A stretch of DNA of 25,025 bases from Azoarcus sp. (lineage in GTDB: Bacteria > Pseudomonadota > Gammaproteobacteria > Burkholderiales > Rhodocyclaceae): NCBI GenBank assembly GCA_031282905.1, contig JAITCV010000095.1:1-25025 (forward strand), written 5' to 3'. Made by a program: the position numbers and the translations under genes. The notes under the pieces are model-generated. The model had not been told where the DNA came from, did no database searches, and saw only the letters and a list, made by a program, of their open reading frames with translations. Positions 7,375 through 15,904 of the stretch are shown one piece after another. Each line of letters begins with the position of its first letter. Positions within the stretch are counted from its first letter, which is position 1.

Positions 7375-8625
7375 ATGAAGCGTGTTGATGATTTTCGCCT
7401 GCGACTCGGCTCCCACGAACTGGTGCCGATCATGGTGGGGGGGATGGGGGTTGATATTTCCACGTCTTCTCTGGCGATCGAGGCGGCGCGCCTGGGCGGT
7501 ATCGGTCATATTTCGGACGCGATGATACACACGGTGACCGATCGCCGTTTTCATACCCACTACATCAAGGACCGGCTCAAGCAATACAAGGGCAATGTCG
7601 GCAATCCCGACAAATCGGCGGCGCAGTTCGACCTTGGCCTGCTCGCCGAGGCCACTCGCCTGCACATTGGGCAAACCATGGAAGCCAAGCGCGGTCCCGG
7701 CCTGATCTTCGTCAACTGCATGGAAAAGCTGACGATGAACAACCCGCGCGAAACCCTGCGGGTGCGGCTGCGCGCGGCGATGGACGCGGGCATCGACGGC
7801 ATCACGCTGGCCGCCGGGCTGCATCTGGGCTCTTTCGCGCTGATTCAGGATCACCCGCGGTTCCATGACGTCAAACTGGGCATCATCGTCTCGTCCTTGC
7901 GCGCCCTCCAGCTTTTCCTGAAAAAGAACGCGCGCAGTGGGCGGATGCCGGACTACATCGTGGTCGAAGGGCCGCTGGCGGGCGGCCACCTTGGTTTCGG
8001 CGCGGACTGGGCGAAGTACGATCTCGCCACCATCCTGGCGGAGATACGTCACTGGCGGGATATCGAAAAACTCGATATCCCGCTGATTCCCGCCGGTGGC
8101 ATCTTTACTGGCAGCGATGCGGCGGCTTTCCTGGAACAAGGCGCCGCCGCGGTGCAGGTGGCGACCCGGTTTACCGTCACCCGCGAATGCGGCCTGCCCG
8201 ACGAGGTGAAACAGGCGTATTTCCAGGCGACCCCGGAACAAATCGAAGTCAACAATGTCTCACCGACCGGATATCCGATGCGCATGATCAGGAATTGTCC
8301 GGCCGTCGGCAACGGCGTGCGGCCCAACTGCGAAGCTTTCGGTTATCTGCTTGACGCTTCCGGTCACTGCCAGTATGTCGAAGCGTATTACCGCGAGCTC
8401 GCGGGCCTGGCTGAAGGGCAAAAACCCAAGGTGCGGGACAAAACCTGTTTGTGCACGCACATGCGCAATTTCGATTGCTGGACCTGTGGTCACTATACTT
8501 TCCGCCTGAAGGAGACGAGTCGCCAGGATGCGGATGGCAACTACCGCCTGCTCTCTGTTGAACACGTGTTCCGTGATTACCAGTACAGTACCGACGGCAG
8601 GATAGAACTGCCTGATCTGGAATGA
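7375..8625 (+). CDS. nitronate monooxygenase-like flavoprotein with Cys-rich C-terminus
   Basis: This 416-aa protein has the TIM-barrel pattern of the 2-nitropropane dioxygenase/nitronate monooxygenase family, FMN enzymes that oxidise alkyl nitronates or, in related branches, reduce enoyl-thioesters. Visible are VPIMVGGMGVDIST near the start, AGGHLGFG at 202-209 with the family His205, and IPAGGIFTGSDAAAFL (Gly241-Gly242, phosphate binding), then AAAVQVATRF. The last 100 residues go beyond a minimal barrel and are rich in Cys: Cys358, Cys360, Cys368 and Cys371 form a C-x-C-x7-C-x2-C cluster that could bind a metal. The ATG at 7375 is preferred to the TTG one codon earlier; the ribosome site is weak. 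It lies 9 bp upstream of the cyclase gene and is probably cotranscribed with it. The true substrate is unknown. Confidence 0.82.
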   Translation: MKRVDDFRLRLGSHELVPIMVGGMGVDISTSSLAIEAARLGGIGHISDAMIHTVTDRRFHTHYIKDRLKQYKGNVGNPDKSAAQFDLGLLAEATRLHIGQTMEAKRGPGLIFVNCMEKLTMNNPRETLRVRLRAAMDAGIDGITLAAGLHLGSFALIQDHPRFHDVKLGIIVSSLRALQLFLKKNARSGRMPDYIVVEGPLAGGHLGFGADWAKYDLATILAEIRHWRDIEKLDIPLIPAGGIFTGSDAAAFLEQGAAAVQVATRFTVTRECGLPDEVKQAYFQATPEQIEVNNVSPTGYPMRMIRNCPAVGNGVRPNCEAFGYLLDASGHCQYVEAYYRELAGLAEGQKPKVRDKTCLCTHMRNFDCWTCGHYTFRLKETSRQDADGNYRLLSVEHVFRDYQYSTDGRIELPDLE

Positions 8626-8634
8626 TTTTCAGGT

Positions 8635-9681
8635 ATGACATTCAAGAATATTTTCCACATCCTTTCAAGCACGGAAGAATTTACGAGTCTGGACATGGAT
8701 GGCGCCCACCCGAAGGCTGCCATATCGACAGAATCGTGCAAGGCCGTACTTTTTGCCGATCTGGTCGGCAGCACGGGCTTGTTCGAGGAAAAAGGCAATG
8801 TGGTGGCGACGGAAGTCATCACCAATTGCACCCGTGCACTGGGTCAGCATTTCACCAGCAAGGGCGGCCAGGTCGTCAAATACCTGGGCGATGGCTTATT
8901 GGTCTTGTTCGATGATGGCGTAGACGCGGTCGATGCCGCCGCCCACACCCGCGACTTTCTTTATGATTTCAATCTCAAATACCATGGCAATATCATGTTG
9001 GGGCTCAAGATCGGCATCGAATACGGGCAAGTGATCGAGCAAGGTGGAGATTGTTATGGCGACGCGGTAAATGTCGCTGCCCGCCTGGGCGAGCGGGCCG
9101 AATCCAGCGAAGTGCTGTTGGGCGAGACGCTCTACGCCTGCCTGCCGGAATCGAAGCGCGCGCTGTGCCACAGTCTCGACCGCATTGTCATCAAGGGCAA
9201 GGCCGATCCGTTCCAGGTCTGGCGGTTCGACTGGCAAAGCTCCACCGAAAGCACCCTCACCACGCCATTCGAATTATTCCGCGAGCGCATGGACGTCGCG
9301 TTGACGCAAAGAATAGACATCGACTTGCGTGGTCGGCACCTGCAACTCCTGCCCTCCGATGGCCCCCTGGTCGTGGGCCGCAATCAGGATTGCGGTCTCG
9401 TGGTCGATGATTCCAGGGTATCGCGTCGCCATGCCCGCATCACGTGGATCGGCGGGCAATGCACATTGGCCGATTTCAGCAGCAATGGCACCTGGGTGAG
9501 ATTCGGCACGGAAAAAACCTCGGTGATTCTCAAGCGCGACAACTGTGTGCTGCATGGGCAAGGCATCATCGGCCTGGGGTCGGCCCCCGAGGACTTCACC
9601 ACCGCGACCCTGAGTTTCCAGGTCATCAGCGATCAGCGTGGCGTGAGATCGCAGGGACGCTCTGGATCAAACCAATTGTGA
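8635..9681 (+). CDS. class III adenylate cyclase with C-terminal FHA domain
   Basis: This 348-aa soluble protein has two domains. Residues about 35-195 are a class III nucleotide cyclase: FADLVGST with metal-binding Asp42, VKYLGDGLLVLF with Asp86, and YGDAVNVAARL with transition-state Asn146 and Arg150. Lys82 and Asp143 occupy the purine-specifying positions, and that pair fits ATP rather than GTP. Residues about 232-335 are a forkhead-associated domain with GRNQDC (248-253), SRRHA (263-267) and SSNGT (282-286), all the residues needed to bind phosphothreonine. So it probably makes cAMP and is controlled by, or docks on, a Thr-phosphorylated partner. No Ser/Thr kinase gene is in the window. 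It follows the flavoprotein gene by 9 bp. The domain calls are firm; regulation by phosphorylation is inferred. Confidence 0.92.
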   Translation: MTFKNIFHILSSTEEFTSLDMDGAHPKAAISTESCKAVLFADLVGSTGLFEEKGNVVATEVITNCTRALGQHFTSKGGQVVKYLGDGLLVLFDDGVDAVDAAAHTRDFLYDFNLKYHGNIMLGLKIGIEYGQVIEQGGDCYGDAVNVAARLGERAESSEVLLGETLYACLPESKRALCHSLDRIVIKGKADPFQVWRFDWQSSTESTLTTPFELFRERMDVALTQRIDIDLRGRHLQLLPSDGPLVVGRNQDCGLVVDDSRVSRRHARITWIGGQCTLADFSSNGTWVRFGTEKTSVILKRDNCVLHGQGIIGLGSAPEDFTTATLSFQVISDQRGVRSQGRSGSNQL

Positions 9682-10178
9682 ACGAAATATGGCATTTCAT
9701 TGGTTAAGTCAAGGGGATATTGATTCAATCGAATCGATCCATCTTGTGAATAGTTTTATCCATAAGAATCAAATAGTTACATTTCAGTTTTCGCCGGAAT
9801 GACGATTTATCCAGATCATTGCAGCGCTCGAAGGCAAGCTCCCGACTTCTGAACACTCCATTGCTGGAATTGACCGAGGGCGACACCGGCAAGACACCGG
9901 AAATTTCGGCAGCGCCCGATCCGAAGCAAAGGAACAGGCGAAAGCGTCTGTCGGCAAGAAGCTGGAAAATCGCGCGACCAAGCTGAAAGCTACGGTGTCG
10001 AACGGCAGTTTGGGCAAGATGAGGCGGTATTGCATTGCGCGCAGGATCCAACGCGCGTGTCGCGGGCAGGACATAAAATGCCTTGACATGGTATGCCTGC
10101 AAGCCTATAGTGGGTTTCGCATCGTCTCACCTCCCCCCGCTGCATTCCGTAACACCTTTTCCACTCAAGGAGAATGCC
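9682..10178 (+). other. 497-bp intergenic region; no convincing gene, lemA promoter at its end
   Basis: The first 100 bp are AT-rich relative to the surroundings. From about 9799 a plus-strand frame stays open and reads lysine/alanine-rich (EAKEQAKASVGKKLENRATK around 9910-9975), but it has no early start codon, runs into the lemA leader in another frame, and has no recognisable family. It may be a decayed gene. The 3' end holds the lemA promoter listed separately. Confidence 0.5.
10083..10111 (+). promoter_or_regulatory. lemA: near-consensus sigma70 promoter for the lemA operon
   Basis: TTGACA at 10083-10088 is followed after exactly 17 bp by TATAGT at 10106-10111. This is a perfect -35, a near-perfect -10 and optimal spacing. 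Transcription would start near 10118, giving a leader of about 60 nt before the lemA ATG at 10179. It is the best promoter I see in the window and implies strong constitutive expression. Confidence 0.8.
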
Positions 10179-10778
10179 ATGACTGCCGCCTGGACCCTCG
10201 GCGCCGCGCTCGCCGTACTCGTCATATTCATCGTCTGGATCGTCGCCATCTACAATGGGCTGGTGGGGCTTTCCAACCAGATCCGCAACGCCTTTTCGCA
10301 GATCGACGTGCAGTTGCAGCGCCGCTATGACCTGATTCCCAATCTGGTGGAAACGGCCAAGGGCTATTTGAAGCACGAGCGCGAGACGCTGGAAGCGGTG
10401 ATTGCTGCCCGCAATGCGGCGCAGGCCGCCGCAAAAAAGGCAGTCGGTAATCCCGATGCCGCCGCCATGCGCGAATTGCAGGGCGCGGAATCGGCGCTCG
10501 GCGGGCTGCTGACGCGGTTTTTTGCACTCTCGGAAGCCTATCCAGATCTGAAAGCCAACCAGAACATGGCGCAATTGCAAGAAGAACTGGCTTCCACCGA
10601 GAACCGTATCGCTTTTGCCCGGCAAGCCTATAACGATGCGGTGATGAATTACAACACCAAACGCGAATCCTTCCCGGATACCCTCATCGCTTCGTCTTTC
10701 GGTTTCAAACCCGTCGAGCAATGGCTCGCCGATAATCCCGTCGCCGTGCGCCAGAACGTCAAGGTCGATTTTTCCTGA
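10179..10778 (+). CDS. lemA: LemA family membrane protein
   Basis: This 199-aa protein has one N-terminal membrane segment (about residues 5-26, ending in the LemA signature IYNGLVGLSNQIRNAFSQID) followed by a long helical domain containing QRRYDLIPNLVETAKGYLKH, typical of LemA proteins. Such proteins are anchored in the inner membrane with the helical part outside. The start at 10179 is chosen because AAGGAG lies 7 bp upstream and because the in-frame ATG at 10083 overlaps the promoter. It is followed 26 bp later by an M48 peptidase gene, a pairing seen in many proteobacteria, which suggests the two proteins work together on envelope proteins. The molecular role of LemA is not established. 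Confidence 0.93.
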   Translation: MTAAWTLGAALAVLVIFIVWIVAIYNGLVGLSNQIRNAFSQIDVQLQRRYDLIPNLVETAKGYLKHERETLEAVIAARNAAQAAAKKAVGNPDAAAMRELQGAESALGGLLTRFFALSEAYPDLKANQNMAQLQEELASTENRIAFARQAYNDAVMNYNTKRESFPDTLIASSFGFKPVEQWLADNPVAVRQNVKVDFS

Positions 10779-10804
10779 AACATTCCAACCGAAGGCGTCC
10801 CATC

Positions 10805-12709
10805 ATGGACTTTTTCGCCGCACAAGCCCGCGCCCGGCAAAAGACCCGCTGGCTGATATTCTGGTTTTGTCTGGCGGTTTTCACCATTGCCGTTGCCATC
10901 TATTTTGCTGCCACACTGTTTATCGGCATGACGGGCACCGGCGTTCTGGTAACGACTCAACAGCTTCTCAACCAAGTTGAAAACGGGATGGCTGCGCCCG
11001 GATTCTTCCATGGGCCGCTTTGGGAACCCGCCCGTTTTTTCTGGACGCTCGCAGCCGTTGGCGGAGTAATCGGCCTGGCTTCGCTCTACAGGATTCGTGC
11101 GATTTCCCGCCAGGGCGGCGCGTTGATCGCCACCGAACTAGGCGGACGTTCCGTGGCACGCGGAACGGGCGATGCGCTTGAACGGCGGCTCATCAACGTG
11201 ATCGACGAAATGTCCATTGCCGCGGGCATCCCCACGCCGCAAATCTTCATTCTGGAAGCAGAACCCGCGCTCAATGCCTTTGCGGCAGGCATGACGACCA
11301 ATGACAGCGTGGTCGCCGTGACTCGCGGGCTGCTCGATCAATTGGACCGCGACCAGCTCCAAGGGGTGATTGGCCATGAAATCAGCCATATCGTCAATGG
11401 CGATGCGCGTCTCAATCTGCGCATCATAGGCGTTTTGTACGGTATTCTGTTCTTGGCCCAAGGCGGGCGCGCCCTGCTCCAGGCGCGGGGCAAAAACGCG
11501 GCGCCGATCATCTCTCTTGGCGTCGTGCTCATGGTCATCGGTTCCGCCGGTCTTTTCTTTGGCCGATTGATCCAGGCCGCCATCTCGCGCGAGCGCGAAT
11601 ACCTCGCCGACGCATCCGCTGTCCAATTTACCCGCAACCCGCAAGGCTTGTCCGGAGCGCTACGCCATCTCATGCAATCGGGTTCACGAATACAGCACCC
11701 CAAGGCTGAAGCCGCCAGCCATCTTTTCTTTGGCGCGGGTCGCTTTGCCTTATCCTCACTTTTTGCTACCCACCCTCCGATTGAAAAACGCATCGCCCGG
11801 ATCGACAGGAATTTCAAACCCGGCTCGTTCCCGAAGCCGTCCGCCGGTACGCACTCATCCGGCGCAATATCCGCCACAAAACCGCCCGAAGCGCAATTGG
11901 CTGGAGTCGATTTCCTGAACGGCATTGGCGCGTTGGCGCCCGCGCAGCTTGCGTCCGCGCAAACGCTGCTCACGGCTTTCCCGGCAACATTGACAAAAGC
12001 CATACGCCGTCCCGAAGACGCACAGATCATTGTCTACGCATTGCTTTTGTCCCGTGAAGCCGACGTCCAGGCGCGGCAACTGGAAGAATTGCGCAAAGCC
12101 CATACCCCGGCATTGTCCAAGGAAACTTTGCGGCACGCGCAATGGCTTTTCCAGCAGGGCGCGCGTTATCGCCTACAGCTTCTGGATTTGGCGCTGCCCG
12201 CCCTGCGCGAACTTTCCCCGGAAAGCAAGCGCCGTTTCCTGAGTTCTGTCGATGTCCTGATCTGGGCGGATGGCCGCGTATCCATATCGGAATTTGCCAT
12301 TCGCCGGATTCTGAAAAGCGTCCTGAATCCCGGTAAAAAAACGCGCTCAACGTTCAATCAAAATCGGCTGCAACAGGAGATGACCGCCATCCTGGCCCTG
12401 CTCGCCCACGCGGGCAATGCCGACCGGGAAGCAGCGGCGGCCGCCTTTCATCATGCCGCCACGCTCGCGCCCACTGACGGCCCCTGGGTTTTCCCGGACA
12501 GGAAAAGCGTGTCTCCGGAAGCGGTAGACGCCGCCCTGGAACACCTTGCCCACGCCGCGCCGCGCTTCCGTGAAAAACTGCTCGCCGCCTGCGTCGCCGT
12601 CGCGGAGCATGATGGTAAGATCACGACTGCCGAAGCCGAGCTTTTGTGCGCGCTCGCCCAAAGCCTGGATTGTCCCGCCCCGTCGGTCGTTTTCGACGGG
12701 AGATTATGA
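10805..12709 (+). CDS. M48 family membrane metallopeptidase with C-terminal TerB-like domain
   Basis: This 634-aa protein belongs to the M48 (HtpX/Ste24-like) zinc peptidases. Two membrane segments lie near the N-terminus (about 15-40 and 75-95). The zinc site HEISH is at 191-195, and REYLAD supplies the third ligand, Glu265. Another hydrophobic pair lies between them (about 205-255). The conserved HPPIEKRIARI block follows near residue 320. The last 280 residues are not peptidase: they hold two helical stretches with IWADGRVSISEF and VAEHDGKITTAEAELLCALA, acidic calcium-loop-like motifs typical of TerB-like modules. The gene lies 26 bp after lemA and 43 bp before the secretin-like gene. It is likely a membrane quality-control protease facing the envelope; its substrates are unknown. 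Confidence 0.88.
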   Translation: MDFFAAQARARQKTRWLIFWFCLAVFTIAVAIYFAATLFIGMTGTGVLVTTQQLLNQVENGMAAPGFFHGPLWEPARFFWTLAAVGGVIGLASLYRIRAISRQGGALIATELGGRSVARGTGDALERRLINVIDEMSIAAGIPTPQIFILEAEPALNAFAAGMTTNDSVVAVTRGLLDQLDRDQLQGVIGHEISHIVNGDARLNLRIIGVLYGILFLAQGGRALLQARGKNAAPIISLGVVLMVIGSAGLFFGRLIQAAISREREYLADASAVQFTRNPQGLSGALRHLMQSGSRIQHPKAEAASHLFFGAGRFALSSLFATHPPIEKRIARIDRNFKPGSFPKPSAGTHSSGAISATKPPEAQLAGVDFLNGIGALAPAQLASAQTLLTAFPATLTKAIRRPEDAQIIVYALLLSREADVQARQLEELRKAHTPALSKETLRHAQWLFQQGARYRLQLLDLALPALRELSPESKRRFLSSVDVLIWADGRVSISEFAIRRILKSVLNPGKKTRSTFNQNRLQQEMTAILALLAHAGNADREAAAAAFHHAATLAPTDGPWVFPDRKSVSPEAVDAALEHLAHAAPRFREKLLAACVAVAEHDGKITTAEAELLCALAQSLDCPAPSVVFDGRL

Positions 12710-12752
12710 TAGTGGATTTGACGGAATTTTTCTGCGCGGCTGGGGAGGACAA

Positions 12753-13652
12753 ATGAAGTTGTGGACAAAGATTGGCCGTTTGTTGTCGGCCATGGTGGTC
12801 TTTCTTTTTGCACAGAGCCTGCTGGCGGAAGAAATCCCTCCCGCGCCCGCGCAAACAGTCGATGAAACGTCGCTGCAAACCGAGACATTCCAGATAAATT
12901 ACCATCGGGTTGCGGATGTCGTCAAACTCTTGCAAACTAGGGAACCACCGATATTTTCCGAACGCGCCAGCGTGACATTTGACGAGCGCAGGAACCAGAT
13001 TTCCATCACCGACGCAGGCGCGTCCCTGGCCGCCGCGCGGCAGCTTATTGCCGAAATCGATATTGCGCCGCGCATGATACGGATGGAATTTCGTACCATC
13101 AAAACCGACAAGGCGCTCCTTCATGGGATCGGAGAAAAACTGCGCGGCGAAAGCCTGAAAACGGAGAATACGCCAAACAGTTCCGCTGATGATGATTTCG
13201 CCATGAAAACGGACGATTCGCCGAGGTCGTTGAGGTCGTTGAGGTCGCCGAATTCGTTGAATCCGATGATTTTCAAATCTGAACAAACCAGCTTTTTGAA
13301 CGCGGAGGTGGATAAACAGGCAATGGATGGTGAGGTGCGGATTGTTTCCACTACGCGGATAATGACGGCCAATCAGGTCGATGTATTGGTACAGTATAGA
13401 GTGGATGATGAATGTGAGACGCGCGCTCGACCAGAAATCAACATCACGCCGGAGATCACCCAGGACGATCACCTGTGGCTCACAATCTCAACAGCGCGGC
13501 GTATATCCAAACCATCGCCCGAAGCCAAAGTATGGGTTGAAAATGGCGGAACAGTGATGATCGACGCTGCTGATTGTGCCGAGACCGGAAAACCTCAAGG
13601 GGTGGGCCATATCATCCTGGTCACATCGTGGATTCTTTCTGAACGAGATTGA
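12753..13652 (+). CDS. short PilQ-derived secretin-like periplasmic protein
   Basis: This 299-aa protein has a signal peptide (residues 1-25, LLSAMVVFLFAQSLLAEE). Residues 44-115 match the N-domain of PilQ-type secretins: FQINYHRVADVVKLLQ, then ERASVTFDERRNQISITD and IDIAPRMIRMEFRTI. Residues 190-272 recall the secretin C-domain in shortened form: GEVRIVSTTRIMTANQ, EINITPEITQDDHLWLTI and VWVENGGTVMI. The stretch between them, where a full PilQ has the rest of its N-domains and pore-forming beta-strands, is a low-complexity linker with a repeated RSL motif. At less than half the size of PilQ, and with no pil genes around it, it is unlikely to form a normal pore. The start at 12753 has GGGAGG 6 bp upstream. 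An open frame upstream of this ATG is not coding. Confidence 0.75.
   Translation: MKLWTKIGRLLSAMVVFLFAQSLLAEEIPPAPAQTVDETSLQTETFQINYHRVADVVKLLQTREPPIFSERASVTFDERRNQISITDAGASLAAARQLIAEIDIAPRMIRMEFRTIKTDKALLHGIGEKLRGESLKTENTPNSSADDDFAMKTDDSPRSLRSLRSPNSLNPMIFKSEQTSFLNAEVDKQAMDGEVRIVSTTRIMTANQVDVLVQYRVDDECETRARPEINITPEITQDDHLWLTISTARRISKPSPEAKVWVENGGTVMIDAADCAETGKPQGVGHIILVTSWILSERD
13223..13249 (+). repeat. 9-bp tandem repeat in the linker of the secretin-like gene
   Basis: Three tandem units GAGGTCGTT, GAGGTCGTT and GAGGTCGCC encode Arg-Ser-Leu/Pro repeats at about residues 158-166. The copy number could vary by slippage without changing the frame. Confidence 0.7.
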
Positions 13653-13778
13653 GCCAATGTTCAGCCGGGGCAATCCCGTTTCACCGTTTCGGAAGTTGTC
13701 GTGCGCGCCTCGCAAGGTGCATTTTTGGTAATGCGTGGCCCGCGCGCTCATTCTCGCCGCTTTCCCGGCGGGCAAGAA

Positions 13779-14993
13779 TCATTTCACTTCCGGATGCTGG
13801 AACACTTGCCGCAAATAGCCCAGGAAGGTCTCATCGTCGCACAGCGTTTTTCCCGGCGAATCCGACAGCTTGGCGACCGGCTGGCCGTTGCAGGCGACGA
13901 GTTTCATGACGATGTTGAGCGCCTTTTTCGGGGTGTCGTTGGTGAGGCTGGTGCCAATGCCGTAAGCGGTCTTGATGCGGCCCCGGAAGTGTTTGTAGAG
14001 GGCGATGGCGCGGGGAATGTCGAGGCCGTCCGAAAACACCAGTTGTTTCACCCGTGCGTCGATGCGCAATTTCCGGTAGTGCGCGAGGGCTTTTTCGCCC
14101 CATTCCACCGGATCGCCGGAATCGTGGCGCAGACCATCGAAAAGCTTGGCGAAATAAAGGTCGAAATCGCGCAAGAAAGCGTCCATGCCGACAACATCGG
14201 TGAGCGCGATGCCCAGATCGCCCCGGAATTCTTGCACCCAGCCTTCGAGCGCGGCTTTCTGGAAATCCCGCAGGCGCACGCCGACCGCCTGGTAGGCTTG
14301 AAGATATTCATGCGCCATGGTGCCGATCGGCGTGATGCCGAGCTTTTTCGCCAGGTAAACGTTGGAGGTGCCGCGAAAATATTGCGGTAGTTCGGCGGCA
14401 AGGGCGTGCACCACTTCTTCCTGCCATGCGCCGGAATAACGGCGGCGCAGGCCGAAATCGCTCATGGAAAAGGCATCGGTTCCATCCAGTTCGCCTTCCT
14501 CGCGGCGCAACAGGGCAATTTTTTCCCGCAGGCGGCGGCGCGCTTCGGCAAGCGTCGCGTCCACATCGCCTTCCACCTCGCCCAAACGCCGGAAATAAAG
14601 CTCGCTGACGATATAGAGCACGAAAATTTCGAAGCCCATGACGTGGACGATCGGCCCTTTCGCCACGATCTCCAGCGTCTTGCCCGTCGCTTTCACCGTG
14701 ATGAAACGGCGCTGGAAACGGAAGACGGAAAGGAAATCGACGAAATCGCTTTTGATGAAGCGCAAGGAGCGCAGGTAATCGAGTTCTTCGAGGCGAAAGG
14801 TCAGCGCGCAAAGTCGGTCGAGTTCCGCTTCCACCGCGTTTTTCAATTCGGTGAGCGGAAAAACGGGCGCGGTGCGGCAGACGAAGGCGTATTCGGCTTC
14901 GATGCCGGGATGGCTGTGCAGGAGCGCCTGCCACATGGTGAATTTGTAGAGGTCGGTTTCGAGCAGGCTTTGTACGATGGGCAGGGTATTCAT
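13779..14993 (-). CDS. pncB: nicotinate phosphoribosyltransferase
   Basis: PncB makes nicotinate mononucleotide from nicotinic acid and PRPP with ATP, feeding the NAD salvage (Preiss-Handler) route. The 404-aa length fits the family. Visible signatures are TDLYKFTMWQALL at the start, YFRGTSNVYLAKKLGITPIG and TMAHEYLQAY, with His228 as the candidate autophosphorylated residue, then LRHDSGDPVEWGEKAL and SDGLDIPRAIAL, and the phosphate-binding YGIGTSLTND. The ATG at 14993 has GAGGAA about 8 bp upstream. It converges with the secretin-like gene (126 bp between stops) and appears to be a single-gene unit. I see no operator. Confidence 0.96.
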   Translation of the reverse strand: MNTLPIVQSLLETDLYKFTMWQALLHSHPGIEAEYAFVCRTAPVFPLTELKNAVEAELDRLCALTFRLEELDYLRSLRFIKSDFVDFLSVFRFQRRFITVKATGKTLEIVAKGPIVHVMGFEIFVLYIVSELYFRRLGEVEGDVDATLAEARRRLREKIALLRREEGELDGTDAFSMSDFGLRRRYSGAWQEEVVHALAAELPQYFRGTSNVYLAKKLGITPIGTMAHEYLQAYQAVGVRLRDFQKAALEGWVQEFRGDLGIALTDVVGMDAFLRDFDLYFAKLFDGLRHDSGDPVEWGEKALAHYRKLRIDARVKQLVFSDGLDIPRAIALYKHFRGRIKTAYGIGTSLTNDTPKKALNIVMKLVACNGQPVAKLSDSPGKTLCDDETFLGYLRQVFQHPEVK

Positions 14994-15169
14994 GCTTCGT
15001 TCCTCGTGACAAGGTATAAAAAGTCAGTGCTACAAAATACCGTGGCCCACAGTGGCGTTGACGATCTGGGCAAGTTCCGGAGGATTTCTTTTTCCAGCGA
15101 GAAGCCCCCGGGGGCCATTCGGCGGGATACGCTGAGGGCAAGCGGAATTTCCCCCATCCCAAATCTATT

Positions 15170-15619
15170 TCAGAAACCTGGAAAGGGTTTGCCCGCATGC
15201 GGGAAAGCCTTGCCCGCAATGCCGCTGACGCCAAGCGATTTCCCGCAGGCGTTCTCCGCTTCCATTTGGGCTTTACCCGCTTTCTCTACCGCCTGGGCAA
15301 GCTTGGCTTGTTCGGCTGCGCTCGGTTCATGGTGCTGGCCAACCATGGCCAATCCGCCAAGAAGCGCCCGGAGCGTATCGTCGTCAATCGTATCCTGATA
15401 GCGTTCAGTGGCGCATTTGTAATAGGAAAAGGCTTTTTCTTCGCTCAATCGCCCCGCTTTGATATCTTCGGCAAAAAATATCCGGGTTGCGGTGCGCAGG
15501 AGCTCGTCCGGAACTCTCTGTCTCAATGTATCGATTGTGAGCGCGTCCTGGGCAAACACGGGAAACGAAACGGCAAGGCAAGCGGCCATCGCTGCGGACA
15601 AGGTCTGGATTTTTCGCAT
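15170..15619 (-). CDS. small periplasmic protein of unknown function
   Basis: This 149-aa protein begins with a clear signal peptide (MRKIQTLSAAMAACLAVSFP, then VFA-QDA as the likely cleavage site). The mature part is mainly helical, with two Cys (in YYKCATERY and ENACGKS) that could form a disulfide, and a Gly/Pro/Phe-rich C-terminus. I do not recognise the family. The start at 15619 is chosen over an upstream in-frame ATG because GGAGACC lies 7 bp before it and the signal peptide begins there. It stands alone between pncB and the Lon-like gene on the same strand, with 285 bp upstream holding no gene. Confidence 0.7.
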   Translation of the reverse strand: MRKIQTLSAAMAACLAVSFPVFAQDALTIDTLRQRVPDELLRTATRIFFAEDIKAGRLSEEKAFSYYKCATERYQDTIDDDTLRALLGGLAMVGQHHEPSAAEQAKLAQAVEKAGKAQMEAENACGKSLGVSGIAGKAFPHAGKPFPGF

Positions 15620-15904
15620 CAAAGGTCTCCTTGTGAAAAGGATGGGGGTGGGAATTCGGTGCTTCAGTGACTTCAGTGGCCTGCTCACCGCGCCTTTCAC
15701 GTGGTGTTCGCCTCGACGCGGAAGTGGCGAAGTCTACTCCAGAAAATGCCTACAGAGTGAAATTTCTCCCCAGCCCTCGAAAAATTGGTCAATGAATTCA
15801 AAATGCATTGGCCGGTCATTGCCGGCATGAATCACAACTTCGTATCTTGCCAAGGGAGGCGAGGGGGAAAACGGCTGTCGGATCGAGAGCATTGTCCTCT
15901 GGCA

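Noticed and set aside
9725..10102. A 125-codon minus-strand frame upstream of lemA.
   Set aside because: No ribosome binding site, no recognisable motif, and it overlaps the lemA promoter.
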